Source: Noviherbaspirillum massiliense JC206
GTDB taxonomy: Bacteria; Pseudomonadota; Gammaproteobacteria; Burkholderiales; Burkholderiaceae_D
DNA length: 64,000 bases
Assembly: GCF_000312045.1 (NCBI RefSeq)
Contig: NZ_HE978634.1
Location: forward strand, 2,954,428-3,018,427
Reading direction: 5' to 3'
Made by a program: the position numbers and the translations under genes. Positions 26,685 to 34,955 of this stretch are shown here, piece by piece. The notes under the pieces are model-generated. The model ran no database searches. It was not told the DNA's origin and worked only from the letters and a program-made list of their open reading frames with translations. Each line of letters opens with the position of its first letter. Position 1 is the first letter of the stretch.

Positions 26685-27596
26685 TCACCGCGCAAACACC
26701 TTCCCATCAATCGCCGTCAGAATCGCATCCACTGCCGGATGCTTGATCTTGCGTTCGTTGGAAATCGCATAGAACTGTTCACGCACTTCCGCCAGTTCGC
26801 CCACGGGCACTGCGCCGAACTGTTCCTTGACGTCGTCGGCCAGCGCTGACGGCGCGGGAAAGAGGCCGAGGCCGCTTCTGCCGAAGGTGTTCAGCAGCGC
26901 GTTGTCATCGAACTCGCCGGCCACGTCGGGGCGGATGTCGTTGACTTCGAACCAGTGATCCAGCCGGCCGCGGATGGCGTTGTTGCGCGTGGGCAGGAGC
27001 ACCGGGGCGCCGCGCAGGCTGGCGGGAAAGTCGGAGCGGTACTTCTTCGCCAGCTCCGGTACGCCGAACAGGGTGATTTCGCTTTCGCCCAGCAGGTGGC
27101 TGAATACCCGCAGGGTGGTGCCTGACGGTACGGGCCGGTCGGTCAGCACCACGTCAAGCTTGTGCACCGACAAGTCACCCAGCAGCGATTCGAAATCGTC
27201 TTCATAGCAGACCAGCTTGACCCGCTGCGGCAGTTGCAGCGCGGCGTACAGCAGGCGGGTGGCGATCAGTTTCGGCAGGGAATCGGAAATGCCGACCGTC
27301 AGGCGCATGGTCTGGCCGATATCGGTTTCCGACAGCACATCCTGCAACTGCTCGCCGAGCAGGAAGATCTGGTCGGCGTAGGCGAGCGCGACCCGGCCTG
27401 CCTCCGTCAGCACCAGGCGGCGGCCCTGCGGCGCGAACAGGGCCTTGCCTAGCGACTGCTCCAGCAGCGCGAGCTGGGCGCTGATGGTTTGCACGGCGAC
27501 ATCAAGGCGTTCGGCGGCGCGGGTGACGCTGCCTTCCTTGGCAACGACCCAGAAGTAGTAGAGATGGCGGAAATTGAGTCCCGAGGATTTCATCAT
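26685..27596 (-). CDS. NhaR-like LysR-family regulator
   Basis: 303 residues starting at ATG 27596 (27593 also possible; a TTG opens the frame at 27614). The N-terminal helix-turn-helix (LNFRHLYYFWVVAKEGSVTRAAERLDVAVQTIS) and the rest resemble NhaR, the LysR-type activator of the Na+/H+ antiporter gene nhaA in enterobacteria. No antiporter is adjacent; the divergent neighbour is the Bax-inhibitor-1 gene, a candidate target. The function here is therefore uncertain within the NhaR-like group. Confidence 0.85.
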   Translation of the reverse strand: MMKSSGLNFRHLYYFWVVAKEGSVTRAAERLDVAVQTISAQLALLEQSLGKALFAPQGRRLVLTEAGRVALAYADQIFLLGEQLQDVLSETDIGQTMRLTVGISDSLPKLIATRLLYAALQLPQRVKLVCYEDDFESLLGDLSVHKLDVVLTDRPVPSGTTLRVFSHLLGESEITLFGVPELAKKYRSDFPASLRGAPVLLPTRNNAIRGRLDHWFEVNDIRPDVAGEFDDNALLNTFGRSGLGLFPAPSALADDVKEQFGAVPVGELAEVREQFYAISNERKIKHPAVDAILTAIDGKVFAR

Positions 27597-27711
27597 CTTA
27601 TTTTTCCGAACCAAAGTTCATATTATCTTCGCTTTTTACATGAATGCGAAGCGCTTACCATCTCATCATCTGCCGCAACGGCAGGTGTTCAATCAACAAA
27701 GGAGGTAAAGC

Positions 27712-28395
27712 ATGAATGAACGTTATCAATCGTTGCGCGGCAACACCATGCGCTCCACGACTACCGTCATGGACGGCGCGGCGCACCGGGTATTGCGCAA
27801 CACTTACATGTTGCTGTCGGCGACGCTGGCATTCAGCGCGCTCACCGCAGGCGTCTCGGCTGCGCTCAGGCTGCCGCATCCCGGCATCCTGATCACGCTG
27901 GTCGGCTACTTCGGCCTGCTATTTGCGATTACCAAGTATCGCAACAGCGGCGTCGGCGTGGGCCTGCTGTTCGCGCTGACCGGCTTCATGGGTTATACCT
28001 TGGGACCGGTGATCAGCCACTACCTGCACCTGCCGAATGGCACGCAGGTGGTCATGATGGCGCTGGGCGGCACGGCCGCGATCTTCCTGGGTCTGTCAGC
28101 CTACGCATTGACGACCAAGCGTGACCTGTCCTTCATGGGCGGCTTCCTCTTCGTCGGCGTGCTGGTTGCCTTCCTGGCCGGCCTGGCTGCGGTGTTCTTC
28201 AGCATCCCGGCCCTGTCGCTGACCGTCTCGGCGGTGTTCGTGCTGCTGATGTCCGGCATGATCCTGTACGAGACCAACAACATTGTACGCGGCGGTGAAA
28301 CCAACTATGTGATGGCGACACTAAGCTTGTTCGTGTCGATCTTCAACCTGTTCACCAGCCTGCTGCACCTGCTCGGCTTTGCCAGCAAGGAATAA
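27712..28395 (+). CDS. Bax inhibitor-1/YccA family membrane protein
   Basis: 227 residues with seven membrane segments and the BI-1 pattern, including the N-terminal RNTYMLLSATLAFSALTAG and the late ILYETNNIVRGGETNYVMATLSLFVSIFNLF, whose acidic and polar residues in the last helices are typical. A strong site AAAGGAGGT precedes the ATG. Relatives act as pH-sensitive calcium leak channels (B. subtilis YetJ) or interact with FtsH (E. coli YccA). A clear terminator follows. Confidence 0.9.
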   Translation: MNERYQSLRGNTMRSTTTVMDGAAHRVLRNTYMLLSATLAFSALTAGVSAALRLPHPGILITLVGYFGLLFAITKYRNSGVGVGLLFALTGFMGYTLGPVISHYLHLPNGTQVVMMALGGTAAIFLGLSAYALTTKRDLSFMGGFLFVGVLVAFLAGLAAVFFSIPALSLTVSAVFVLLMSGMILYETNNIVRGGETNYVMATLSLFVSIFNLFTSLLHLLGFASKE

Positions 28396-28436
28396 GCAAA
28401 CCAGGACCTCGGCAGATTTCTGCCCGGTCGCTCGAA

Positions 28437-28470
28437 GGGCGCCATGTGTCATTACCTGGCGCCCTTTTTT
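28437..28470 (+). terminator. Rho-independent terminator after BI-1 gene
   Basis: Perfect 8-bp arms GGGCGCCA (28437-28444) and TGGCGCCC (28457-28464) enclose a 12-nt loop and are followed by six T residues (28465-28470). It is 42 bases past the BI-1 stop and would also separate it from terC. Confidence 0.9.
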
Positions 28471-28505
28471 GATCCGGCGGCAATGACTGTCGCCAAAGAG
28501 AACCT

Positions 28506-28563
28506 CAGTAGGGTGCGCCGTGCGCACCCTATCCCCCACGGCGAAATTGAAATTCGCTCGTAG
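28506..28563 (-). repeat. Dispersed hairpin repeat, copy B (half unit)
   Basis: Read on the minus strand it starts with the box GAGCGAATTTCAATTTCG, as in copy A, followed by a single repeat arm (28508-28528) that is itself nearly palindromic (GGGTGCGC / GCGCACCC). It lies in the 108 bases between the BI-1 terminator and terC, so it falls in the terC leader or promoter region. Confidence 0.65.
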
Positions 28564-28578
28564 AACAAGGACTTCATC

Positions 28579-29343
28579 ATGCTGGAACTGCTCTCCGATC
28601 CCCAAGTCTGGATCGCCTTCGCCACCCTGACCGCACTGGAACTGGTGCTCGGGATCGACAACATCATCTTCATTTCCATCCTGGTCGACAAGCTGCCGCA
28701 GCATCAGCGCGAACTGACGCGCAGGCTCGGCCTGTTCATGGCGATGTTCATGCGTATCGGGCTGCTGCTGATCCTGTCGTGGATCGTCGGCATGACCGAA
28801 CCGCTGTTCTCGATTCTGGGGAAAGGCTTTTCGGGGCGCGACCTGGTACTGGTCGCCGGCGGATTGTTCCTGCTCTGGAAGAGCGTGAGCGAAATCCATG
28901 AAACTTTCGAAGGCGCCGAGGGCAGCACGGGCGGCGCGGTCAAGGCCACGCTGGCGGGCGCGATCGTGCAGATCATGCTGATCGACCTGGTGTTCTCGCT
29001 CGACTCCATCATCACCGCAGTCGGCATGGTCGACGAGGTGGCCGTGATGATTGCCGCCGTCATCGCTTCGGTCGGCATGATGATGTTCTTCGCCGGCCCG
29101 ATCGGCCGCTTCGTGTCGGCGCACCCGACCATCAAGATGCTGGCGCTGTCCTTCCTGGTCGTGGTGGCGGTGGTGCTGATCGCCGAGGGCTTCGGCCATC
29201 ATGTGCCGAAAGGCTACATCTACAGCGCCATGGCCTTCTCGGTAGTGGTAGAGATGCTCAACATCAGGCTGCGCAAGCGCTCGACGCATCCGGTGCCAGT
29301 GCATTCGGTCTATGCACCGGACCATGAATCGCTCAAGCACTGA
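28579..29343 (+). CDS. TerC-family integral membrane protein
   Basis: 254 residues with about seven membrane segments and the TerC signature: LELVLGIDNIIFISIL at residues 18-33 and LVFSLDSIITAVGM further on; both carry the conserved intramembrane aspartates. TerC-family proteins are associated with tellurite resistance and, in several bacteria, manganese export. No yybP-ykoY-like riboswitch was recognised upstream; the leader holds repeat copy B instead. Confidence 0.9.
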   Translation: MLELLSDPQVWIAFATLTALELVLGIDNIIFISILVDKLPQHQRELTRRLGLFMAMFMRIGLLLILSWIVGMTEPLFSILGKGFSGRDLVLVAGGLFLLWKSVSEIHETFEGAEGSTGGAVKATLAGAIVQIMLIDLVFSLDSIITAVGMVDEVAVMIAAVIASVGMMMFFAGPIGRFVSAHPTIKMLALSFLVVVAVVLIAEGFGHHVPKGYIYSAMAFSVVVEMLNIRLRKRSTHPVPVHSVYAPDHESLKH

Positions 29344-29414
29344 AGCCAGATGGAAACAGCCGGCATGCGCACGGAGCGCTGCCGGCCCCAGCCCGCAAGC
29401 AGCGGGATCAGTAG

Positions 29415-29816
29415 TCAGGCAGGCAGGAGCGCCGAGCGGCGCACGCCGAAATACCCCAGCTCGGCCAGCACGCCGACCGCCAGCGCCTGTGCAATGACGA
29501 AGGCATGGCCGAGCGCGTTCGGCGCCACCCAGCCCAGCACCAGCAGCATGATGCTTTCGATGGCCCACACGGCATTGGCGACGATGATCGTCCACACCGC
29601 CGCACGCGATACCTGCTGCCGCGTACCGACGTAGCCGACAAAAGCTGCAAACGGCAGCAGCACCAGCCCCGCATACCGCAGCAATCCTTCCGGCAAACCA
29701 AGCCAGCTCGACAAGGGCCCGGCGCCCAGCGCCATCAGCAGGCCGGTGGCTGCGCTGGCGGCGGCATCGGCCAGCAATACGCGACGCAGGAAGGGGGAAG
29801 CATCCAGCAAAGACAT
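29415..29816 (-). CDS. Small integral membrane protein, unknown function
   Basis: 133 residues starting at ATG 29816, seven bases after AAGGAG. Four hydrophobic segments make up most of the protein; short loops include SSWLGLPEGLLR and TRQQVSRAAV. No known family is recognised. It diverges from the XRE-family regulator gene, separated by 193 bases, and is probably its target, which is the commonest arrangement for this type of regulator. Confidence 0.75.
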   Translation of the reverse strand: MSLLDASPFLRRVLLADAAASAATGLLMALGAGPLSSWLGLPEGLLRYAGLVLLPFAAFVGYVGTRQQVSRAAVWTIIVANAVWAIESIMLLVLGWVAPNALGHAFVIAQALAVGVLAELGYFGVRRSALLPA

Positions 29817-30009
29817 GGCAATCTCCTTATGGCGGCCGCGAGGCCGCAGTGGGTTGAGGAATACATCGGTGTTGGCCTTGGCCAGGAACCCGTCGCCTGA
29901 ACCATGCATCGATTGCGTCGGGCTTGGATGCATGATTGCCCACGCCGCGCTTCGATTCAATTACGTCCGAGGTAATAGGAATGGCTGACGGTTGCGTTAT
30001 CATCGCCTC

Positions 30010-30822
30010 ATGATGCAATCCACCCGACCGATCGGCGAGTTGTTGCGCGAGTGGCGGCAGCGCCGCCGCCTGAGCCAGCTCGACCTTGCCTATGAAGCCG
30101 ACATCTCGCCGCGGCACATGAGCTTCCTCGAAACAGGACGCTCCCAGCCGAGCCGCGAGATGCTGCTGCGTCTGGCCGAGCGGCTGGACATTCCTTTGAG
30201 GGAGCGCAATGCGCTGTTGCATGCCGCCGGTTATGCGCCGGTCTATCCCGAGCGCCCGCTGGCCGATCCGGCGCTGAATGCGGTGCGCAAGGCGATCGAT
30301 CTGATCCTGGCCGGCCATGCGCCTTATCCGGCGCTGGCCGTCGACCGCCATTGGACGCTGGTCACCGCGAACGAGGCAGTGCCGCCACTAATGGCACAGG
30401 CCGATCCCGCGCTGCTGCAAGCGCCCGTCAATGTGCTTCGCCTGAGCCTGCATCCGAAAGGCCTGGCGCCGCACATCGCCAATCTCGCCGAATGGCGCGC
30501 GCACCTGCTGGACAGGCTGCGGCGCCAGGTCGAGGCGACCGCCGATCCGGTTCTGATTGAACTGCTGCGGGAATTGAGCGCCTATCCTGCGCCGGATGGA
30601 CAGGCATTCGGCCCGGTGACGGTGGAACCGCATGCCGGCGTCGCCGTGCCCTTTCAGCTGAAGACCGAGGCCGGCATCCTGAGCTTCTTCAGCACCACGA
30701 TGATATTCGGCACGCCGGTCGACATCACCCTGTCGGAACTGGCGATCGAATCCTTCTTCCCGGCGGACTCTGCGACCGCGGCGGCGCTGGCAGGCAGGGC
30801 GCAAACAGCGCAGACCGGGTGA
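30010..30822 (+). CDS. XRE-family regulator with MmyB-like ligand domain
   Basis: 270 residues from ATG 30010. Residues 8-65 form a Cro/C1 helix-turn-helix (IGELLREWRQRRRLSQLDLAYEADISPRHMSFLE), followed by a PAS-like MmyB ligand-binding domain (residues about 100-260) with ALAVDRHWTLVTANEA and FFSTTMIFGTPVDITLSEL. MmyB-like domains bind small ligands such as fatty acids in characterised cases. It lies 41 bases upstream of the cyclodeaminase-family gene and may be co-transcribed with it. Confidence 0.88.
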   Translation: MMQSTRPIGELLREWRQRRRLSQLDLAYEADISPRHMSFLETGRSQPSREMLLRLAERLDIPLRERNALLHAAGYAPVYPERPLADPALNAVRKAIDLILAGHAPYPALAVDRHWTLVTANEAVPPLMAQADPALLQAPVNVLRLSLHPKGLAPHIANLAEWRAHLLDRLRRQVEATADPVLIELLRELSAYPAPDGQAFGPVTVEPHAGVAVPFQLKTEAGILSFFSTTMIFGTPVDITLSELAIESFFPADSATAAALAGRAQTAQTG

Positions 30823-30863
30823 CGATCCCGCCTTTCCCTGCAAATCAACTTGTTGGAACCATC

Positions 30864-31790
30864 ATGCACATACTGAACCCGGAGCAAACCGCGCAGGCGC
30901 TGCCCTATGCCGAACTCGTGCCCGCCATCGAACAGGCGGCGCTGCAATTCGCACGCGGCGAAATCCTTGCGCCGGAACGGCAGGTGGTACGCATCGATGC
31001 GTCCAGCGTGCTGCTCGGCATGCCGGCCATCGGCGCGGACATCAGCGCCACCAAGCAGATCACCGTACACGGCGACAATGCCCGGCATGGCCTGCCTGCG
31101 ATCCAGGGGGAAGTCATCGTGTTCGACACCGCTACCGGACGCAGGCTGGCACTGCTCGACGGTCCCACTGTGACCGCGCGCCGCACCGCGGCCGTCACGC
31201 TGGCCGGCATCCGCAGGCTCGTGCCCGCCGCACCGGCCTCGGCCGTGCTGATCGGCACCGGCGTGCAGGCCGCGGCGCATGCGGATGCGCTGATCGAATT
31301 CCTCGGCCTGAGCCAACTCCGGATTGCCAGTCGCGATCGGGAATCCGCAAGCCGCTTTTGCGAGGCGGTGGCCCAGCGTTATCCGCAGGTGACGGCCACG
31401 CCGGTCACCCTGGCGGAACTGCCGGCGCATTGCCTGCAGGCCGACCTGGTGATTGCCCTCACGACTTCGAAGGCCCCTGTCATTCCCGAGCAGCTGCGGC
31501 CGGAAACGCTCGCCGTCGGTGTCGGCGCCTTCAAGCCGGACATGGCGGAATTGCCGGCGGCTCTCCTGCATGCGCGGCCCATCGTGGTCGATCATCTTGA
31601 AGGCGCGCGGCATGAAGCCGGCGACCTGCTTCGTGCCGGCATCGACTGGGACAAGGTGCGCGACCTGCCGCATGTCCTTGCCCATGGCATCGGCGAGTCA
31701 GCCGTGACACCCGTGCTGAAAACCGTCGGGCATGCAGCGTGGGACCTGGCAGCGGCACGGGTAGCGGTACGATTTATCAGGCCTGACTGA
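30864..31790 (+). CDS. Ornithine cyclodeaminase family, probable pyrroline-2-carboxylate reductase
   Basis: 308 residues of the ornithine cyclodeaminase/mu-crystallin family. Visible parts are LLDGPTVTARRTAAVTLAG before the Rossmann core and the nucleotide-binding AVLIGTGVQAAAHADAL. The subgroup with this TARRTAA stretch includes delta1-pyrroline-2-carboxylate/piperideine-2-carboxylate reductases used in trans-3-hydroxyproline and lysine breakdown. No hydroxyproline dehydratase is next to it, so the exact reaction is inferred. Confidence 0.8.
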   Translation: MHILNPEQTAQALPYAELVPAIEQAALQFARGEILAPERQVVRIDASSVLLGMPAIGADISATKQITVHGDNARHGLPAIQGEVIVFDTATGRRLALLDGPTVTARRTAAVTLAGIRRLVPAAPASAVLIGTGVQAAAHADALIEFLGLSQLRIASRDRESASRFCEAVAQRYPQVTATPVTLAELPAHCLQADLVIALTTSKAPVIPEQLRPETLAVGVGAFKPDMAELPAALLHARPIVVDHLEGARHEAGDLLRAGIDWDKVRDLPHVLAHGIGESAVTPVLKTVGHAAWDLAAARVAVRFIRPD

Positions 31791-31797
31791 TAGAGGA

Positions 31798-31870
31798 GTA
31801 GGGTGCGTCATGCGCACCTTGTGCTTCCGGTGCGCATGGCGCACCCTACTTCTTTCACTCTCCTTCAAGG
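31798..31870. repeat. Dispersed hairpin repeat, copy C (full)
   Basis: Two 21-bp arms (31798-31818 and 31829-31849) with one mismatch flank a 10-nt loop, followed by a pyrimidine-rich tail to about 31870. Arm and loop lengths are identical to copy A, while several bases differ in both arms together. It lies just past the cyclodeaminase stop and could terminate or stabilise that transcript. Confidence 0.75.
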
Positions 31871-31984
31871 GATGCGTAGCGTGGGAGCGGGTCAAGAATT
31901 TTGAAGGCATTGAAAGCCATCCCTATCCCAACCGTCCCACGTTTCGCCTTGCGAGGCGAAACGGTTCGCAAGCACGAAGCAGAG

Positions 31985-32026
31985 CTTCCGGTGCGCACTG
32001 CGCACCCTACTTCCTTTCCCTTTCAG
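31985..32026. repeat. Dispersed hairpin repeat, copy D (half unit)
   Basis: A loop-like CTTCC, a single right arm (GGTGCGCACTGCGCACC, then CTAC) and the pyrimidine tail ending TTTCCCTTTCAG. It lies 136 bases from copy C. Between them, at about 31920-31975, is another short motif (TATCCCAACCG followed by a TTTCGCC/GGCGAAA inverted repeat) that partly recurs near 57.37 kb. Confidence 0.65.
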
Positions 32027-32079
32027 CCGCATCCTGTGCAAGGAGATGGAGCAACAGCGGTTTCCCTTGCAGAGATGCC

Positions 32080-32982
32080 CTACTGCGCCACCCACTGCGC
32101 CTTGAGCTGCTCCACCAGGAAGTCGATGAAGATCCGCACCTTGGCTGACAGGTTGTGCCGGTCGGGATAGACCGCGTACAGGTCGGCCGGCGGCAAGGCA
32201 TAGTCTTCCAGCACCAGCTGCAGGCGCCCGCTCTGCAGGTACTTGTTCAGGTCCCATTCCGAACGGATCACGATGCCGCGCCCATCGAGCGCCCATCCCA
32301 GCACCACGTCGCCGTCATTGCTGGAAAGCGTGCCGTGCACCTTGACCGATTCCACCTTGCGGCCCTTGGTCAGGCGCCAGACGCCATAGGCATCGTCGTT
32401 CTGCCGGTGGATGATGCAGGTATGCTGCGCCAGGTCCTGCGGCGCTTGCGGCACGCCCGCCTTTTTCAGGTAGGTGGGCGAGGCGCACAGGAAGCGCCGG
32501 TTCGACATGATCTTGCGCGCGGACAGGCGCGCGTCCGGCAGGCTGCCGAAGCGGATGCCGAGGTCGAAGGCTTCCTCCACCAGGTTGAGCGGGCGGTCGG
32601 TCAGTTGCAGCTGGACTTCCACATCCGGATATTCCCGGGAGAAGGTCGACACGATGGGGGCGATATAGGTGCGGCCGAAGCCGAGCGTGGCATTCACCCG
32701 CAGCAAGCCCTTGGGCGCATCGCGGCCGCCCGACACCATCTGCTCCATCGCTTCGATGTCGGCAAGGATGCGGGTTGCCTGCGCGAGGTAAAGCGCCCCC
32801 TCGTCGGTCAGGCTCATCTTGCGGGTGGTGCGATTGACGAGGCGCACGCCGAGGCGCTGCTCGAGCTGCATCAGGCGCTTGCTGACCGCGGGCGGGGTGA
32901 CGTCGAGTTCTCTTGCCGTTTCGGAAAAACTGGCTTTTTTCGCCAGGAGTACAAAGAAGGCGAGTTCGGAAGATGCATCCAT
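32080..32982 (-). CDS. LysR-family regulator, probable tartrate-pathway regulator
   Basis: 300 residues from ATG 32982. The N-terminal helix-turn-helix (ASFSETARELDVTPPAVSKRLMQLEQRLGVRLVNRTTRKM) and effector domain are typical of the LysR subgroup that includes DmlR-like and CrgA-like proteins. It diverges from the D-tartrate dehydratase gene with a 109-bp gap, so it most likely activates that gene in the presence of tartrate or a related dicarboxylate. The Shine-Dalgarno sequence is weak. Confidence 0.88.
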   Translation of the reverse strand: MDASSELAFFVLLAKKASFSETARELDVTPPAVSKRLMQLEQRLGVRLVNRTTRKMSLTDEGALYLAQATRILADIEAMEQMVSGGRDAPKGLLRVNATLGFGRTYIAPIVSTFSREYPDVEVQLQLTDRPLNLVEEAFDLGIRFGSLPDARLSARKIMSNRRFLCASPTYLKKAGVPQAPQDLAQHTCIIHRQNDDAYGVWRLTKGRKVESVKVHGTLSSNDGDVVLGWALDGRGIVIRSEWDLNKYLQSGRLQLVLEDYALPPADLYAVYPDRHNLSAKVRIFIDFLVEQLKAQWVAQ

Positions 32983-33091
32983 TATTAAATCAAAGGAAAG
33001 AATGGTATGAATTCTGGTAAAGCACGAGTTTATATTGAACCGGTAAAGTAATGACCGTACCGCCACCCCTATTTTTGCAAGGACTGCCCTC

Positions 33092-34255
33092 ATGAAGATT
33101 GTCGACATCCGCGAAGTCACCAAGCCGATCAGCTCTCCTATCCGCAATGCCTACATCGATTTCAGCAAGATGACGCTGAGCCTCGTCGCCGTAATCACCG
33201 ACGTGATCCGCGACGGCAAGCCCGTCGTCGGCTACGGCTTCAATTCCAACGGCCGCTACGGCCAGGGCCAGCTGATGCGCGAGCGCTTCATCCCGCGCAT
33301 CCTGGAAGCGAAGCCGGAGTCCCTGCTCGACGCCAATGGCGTGATCGACCCGCACAAGGTGTGGGACACGATGTTCAAGAATGAAAAGCCGGGCGGCCAC
33401 GGCGAGCGCTCGGTCGCGATCGGCACCATCGACATGGCGGTGTGGGACGCGGTCGCGAAGATCGAGAACAAGCCGCTGTTCCAGCTGCTGGCCGAGCGCT
33501 ATGGCGACGGCAAGGCGAACCGCAAGGTGTTCGTCTATGCGGCTGGCGGCTACTACTATCCCGGCAAGGACGACGAGCAGCTGAAGAACGAGATGCGCAG
33601 TTACCTCGACCGCGGCTACTCTGTGGTGAAGATGAAGATCGGCGGCGCGCCGCTGTCCGAAGACCTGCGCCGCATCGAGTCGGTGCTGTCCATTCTCAAG
33701 GATGGCCAGCGCCTGTGCGTGGATGCCAACGGCCGCTTCGACATGGACACCGCGATTGCCTATGCCAAGGCGCTGTCCCAGTACAACCTGTTCTGGTACG
33801 AGGAAGCCGGCGATCCGCTGGACTACGAACTGCAGGCAGTGCTGCGCAGCTACTACAAGAACCCGATGGCCACCGGCGAGAACCTGTTCTCCATGCAGGA
33901 TGCGCGCAACCTGATTCGCTACGGCGGCATGCGCGCCGACCGCGACTGGCTGCAGTTCGACTGCGCCCTGTCCTACGGTCTGGTCGAGTACCTGCGCACC
34001 CTGGAAATGCTGAAGCAGCACGGCTGGTCGCCCAGCCGCTGCATTCCGCACGGCGGCCACCAGATGTCCCTCAACATCGCGGCCGGCCTCGGTCTCGGCG
34101 GCAACGAGTCCTATCCGGACCTGTTCCAGCCCTACGGCGGCTTCCCGGACGGCGTGAAGGTCGAGAACAGCTATGTGACGATGCCGGACCTGCCGGGCAT
34201 CGGCTTCGAAGGCAAGGCTGACCTGTACAAGGAAATGCAGGCGCTGAGTAACTAA
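33092..34255 (+). CDS. tarD: D-tartrate dehydratase
   Basis: 387 residues of the enolase superfamily, strongly resembling the characterised Bradyrhizobium TarD (EC 4.2.1.81), which dehydrates D-tartrate to oxaloacetate. With a constant offset of two from that enzyme, the catalytic Lys182 (in KMKIGG) and His320 (IPHGGHQ), and the metal ligands Asp211, Glu237 and Glu263, are all present. The N-terminal capping region also matches (KPISSPIRNAYIDF). No tartrate transporter is adjacent. A 16-bp hairpin follows the stop. Confidence 0.92.
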   Translation: MKIVDIREVTKPISSPIRNAYIDFSKMTLSLVAVITDVIRDGKPVVGYGFNSNGRYGQGQLMRERFIPRILEAKPESLLDANGVIDPHKVWDTMFKNEKPGGHGERSVAIGTIDMAVWDAVAKIENKPLFQLLAERYGDGKANRKVFVYAAGGYYYPGKDDEQLKNEMRSYLDRGYSVVKMKIGGAPLSEDLRRIESVLSILKDGQRLCVDANGRFDMDTAIAYAKALSQYNLFWYEEAGDPLDYELQAVLRSYYKNPMATGENLFSMQDARNLIRYGGMRADRDWLQFDCALSYGLVEYLRTLEMLKQHGWSPSRCIPHGGHQMSLNIAAGLGLGGNESYPDLFQPYGGFPDGVKVENSYVTMPDLPGIGFEGKADLYKEMQALSN

Positions 34256-34271
34256 GCACCGCCAGGCATTG

Positions 34272-34310
34272 ATCGGCCGCTGGCTGCATGCATCGCAGCC
34301 AGCGGCCGAT
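34272..34310. terminator. Long perfect hairpin between convergent genes
   Basis: Arms 34272-34287 (ATCGGCCGCTGGCTGC) and 34295-34310 pair perfectly over 16 bp around a 7-nt loop. It lies between tarD and the convergent lipoprotein gene, and probably acts as a bidirectional terminator even though only a short T stretch (TGCATTT) follows. Confidence 0.65.
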
Positions 34311-34316
34311 TGCATT

Positions 34317-34727
34317 TCAGAAGCACTGCATCCAGACACCGCTGCGCTGGCAGAGCCTGCCGCCGCCGTCGAGATAAGCCCCTCCCGCGCCGTTGTATCG
34401 TCCTCCGTTCGCATTCCAGCATCCGCCGGGATCGCAAGTCGTGACGGGCGCGGGCGGTGCAGGCATGGCCGGCGCCGGCGGCACTGCCGGCATGACCGGT
34501 GTGCGGGGAGGCGCCGCCGCGGCGGGCGGAGGAAGCCGCTGGATAGTCGTGGGGAGAATATAGGGCGTCGGGCGTGCCGGCTTGTCGTTGCGCGGCTTCG
34601 GTTCCTTCTGGCCACTCTCTTTCCGCACTTGCAGCTCTTGCGGTTGGCCTGAGGCGGGATCAGGCGCCGCGCAGCCCGGCAGTTGCAGGATGAAAATCAC
34701 GGCGATGGGTAGCAAAAGATGTTGCAT
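34317..34727 (-). CDS. Proline-rich lipoprotein, unknown function
   Basis: 136 residues. A lipoprotein signal ends in LPGC (Cys at about residue 18), followed by a charged stretch and then a long Pro/Ala-rich linker (about residues 55-95). The C-terminal 40 residues contain four cysteines (CDPGGC, LCQRSG, MQCF) and many glycines and probably form a small disulfide-bonded module. It is likely anchored in the outer membrane. No family is recognised, and the ribosome-binding site is poor. Confidence 0.68.
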   Translation of the reverse strand: MQHLLLPIAVIFILQLPGCAAPDPASGQPQELQVRKESGQKEPKPRNDKPARPTPYILPTTIQRLPPPAAAAPPRTPVMPAVPPAPAMPAPPAPVTTCDPGGCWNANGGRYNGAGGAYLDGGGRLCQRSGVWMQCF

Positions 34728-34955
34728 GGCGCGCTGAACATCCGGTCGTTCGACCCCTTGAAAAGTTGGATCGTTTTTTTCCTTTCGGGTTTGCATTGCA
34801 GCGTCTTTTTTATCGCGCTACCCGCTTCCTTGAGGTAGTGCAGTTTCTTCTGCACACCCGTGGCGGATTCGAGCCGGAGAACAGGATCGATTGCATCCAG
34901 GCCCGACATGAAGAGCTGCCAGCCATAAGCCGGAGTCCAGGATGTGACGAACCGA

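Noticed and set aside
28471..28578. Possible yybP-ykoY manganese riboswitch upstream of terC
   Set aside because: The 108-bp leader is occupied by repeat copy B and shows none of the conserved riboswitch loops.
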